This document shows positions 33,288-33,782 of a stretch of 33,782 bases of DNA, piece after piece. This stretch comes from Verrucomicrobiota bacterium (GTDB taxonomy: Bacteria; Verrucomicrobiota; Verrucomicrobiia; Chthoniobacterales; UBA10450). The notes below the pieces were generated by a model, which saw only the letters and a program-made list of their open reading frames with translations, had not been told where the DNA came from and did not search any database. Where the stretch lies: positions 1-33,782 of the forward strand of contig QHRO01000241.1 of assembly GCA_003220155.1 (NCBI GenBank), in the 5' to 3' direction. Positions within the stretch are counted from its first letter, which is position 1. Every line of letters begins with the position of its first letter. The translations under genes and the position numbers were made by a program.

Positions 33288-33352
33288 TGTAGCTGGCGCT
33301 GTCTCAGCGGCAGAAATTAGAGGCTCTGCCGTCGGCGACGGCGGCAGCTACA
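33288..33352. repeat. Palindromic repeat family E
   Basis: TGTAGCTGGCGCTGTCTCAG at the left mirrors GTCGGCGACGGCGGCAGCTA (plus CA) at the right, around AGAAATTAGAGGCTCTGCC. It is located between the convergent rsmA fusion and the L,D-transpeptidase gene, so it may end both transcripts. Confidence 0.7.
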
Positions 33353-33378
33353 GCTTGGCACGCGCCACTGATCGAAAA

Positions 33379-33782
33379 TCATTTCAACCCAACCAATTCC
33401 GGCAGAGGTAAATTCCAGCTTTTCCACCTCGCCGAATAATCCGCCTTCGTGAGTAACGCGTAGCAAGGATGCTTGGGCGCGCGCAACCACGCGACTAGCC
33501 GAACCAGGTCCAGTTCGGCCATTGTCGTGCAACCAGTCGTAGGCCGATTTACGCCGCGGCGAATGTGAAAGAAGATGGCACTGCCATCACCGGGCACGGG
33601 CGGGTCGGAATTATGTCGAATCTCGACCAGCCAGCGATAGGCGAAATCGCCGCCGCGCATTTTTTCGTGGCTATAATTATCGGACGGATTACGCGGATCG
33701 ATTACCACGTGCCGGTTATAATTAGGCGAACGCGGATCGTCGCTCCAGACATCGGCTTCGGTCACCTGATGAAATGGATAAT
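33379..33782 (-). CDS. L,D-transpeptidase (YkuD-like) family protein, 5' end outside window
   Basis: The frame is open to the right edge. The visible part starts YPFHQVTEADVWSDDPRSPN and YNRHV. A GTG at 33765 lies inside this conserved stretch and is not taken as the start. The conserved core is AIFFHIRRGVNRPTTGCTTM, with a His and the nucleophile Cys (codon at 33529-33531) in the order expected of YkuD-fold transpeptidases. A final MAELDLVRLVAWLRAPKHPC follows. Such enzymes form or exchange L,D-peptide bonds in peptidoglycan. About 134 residues are visible and the export signal should lie outside. The exact subfamily is uncertain; relatives with this VWSDDP...YN pattern are usually annotated only as L,D-transpeptidase. 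Confidence 0.8.
   Translation of the reverse strand, partial: YPFHQVTEADVWSDDPRSPNYNRHVVIDPRNPSDNYSHEKMRGGDFAYRWLVEIRHNSDPPVPGDGSAIFFHIRRGVNRPTTGCTTMAELDLVRLVAWLRAPKHPCYALLTKADYSARWKSWNLPLPELVGLK

Overview
The window reads as a chromosomal segment of a bacterium with moderately high GC. It carries housekeeping genes in short operons, separated by many dispersed palindromic repeats. I infer a Verrucomicrobiota-type soil bacterium (Chthoniobacterales-like). The basis is the general look of the proteins and the style of the repeats, whose translations recur as protein tails in such genomes as I remember them. There is no rRNA or marker search behind this, so treat the taxonomy as moderate to low confidence. 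I found no rRNA, tRNA, CRISPR array, transposase or prophage.

Layout. 1-3981 (minus) is a tight tetrapyrrole operon: a CcsA/HemX-like membrane protein, hemA, hemC, and a fused uroporphyrinogen-III methyltransferase/synthase that runs off the left edge. 4072-6499 holds apt, a small DUF6572-type protein on the opposite strand, and the queuosine-precursor pair queF-queC. 6714-11086 holds a secreted NlpC/P60 cell-wall hydrolase coupled to an M20 peptidase (minus) and a gamma-glutamyltransferase (plus). 11167-17362 holds a very large hybrid sensor kinase, a possible 42-residue coupled peptide, a response regulator and an APC permease. 17823-21560 is smc. 22033-26108 encodes the E1-alpha, E1-beta and E2 parts of a 2-oxoacid (pyruvate-type) dehydrogenase, followed by sufT. 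26394-28421 is rplI-dnaB behind a perfect-consensus promoter. 28481-30469 (minus) is transketolase. 30518-31693 is a DUF697 protein with a decayed GTPase domain. 31938-33275 is an rsmA-Nudix fusion. The right edge cuts an L,D-transpeptidase.

The most striking theme is the repeats. At least six palindromic families lie between genes. One of them (family A, arms GTCATCCCGAGC, centre AAGCTT) also enters coding sequence. It forms 28 in-phase codons inside hemC, the C-terminal tail of queC, the last codons and stop of the DUF6572 gene, and the start codon and N-terminus of the NlpC/P60 gene. Together these use all three reading frames of the element. Another repeat-like palindrome forms the tail of QueF. 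This resembles the behaviour of Rickettsia palindromic elements.

Other points of interest are the RsmA-Nudix fusion, the decayed GTPase, a queF gene whose conserved N-terminus has no canonical start codon, and several promoter-like sites so close to start codons that the mRNAs would be leaderless or nearly so. All calls come from reading the sequence by eye; no database search was run.
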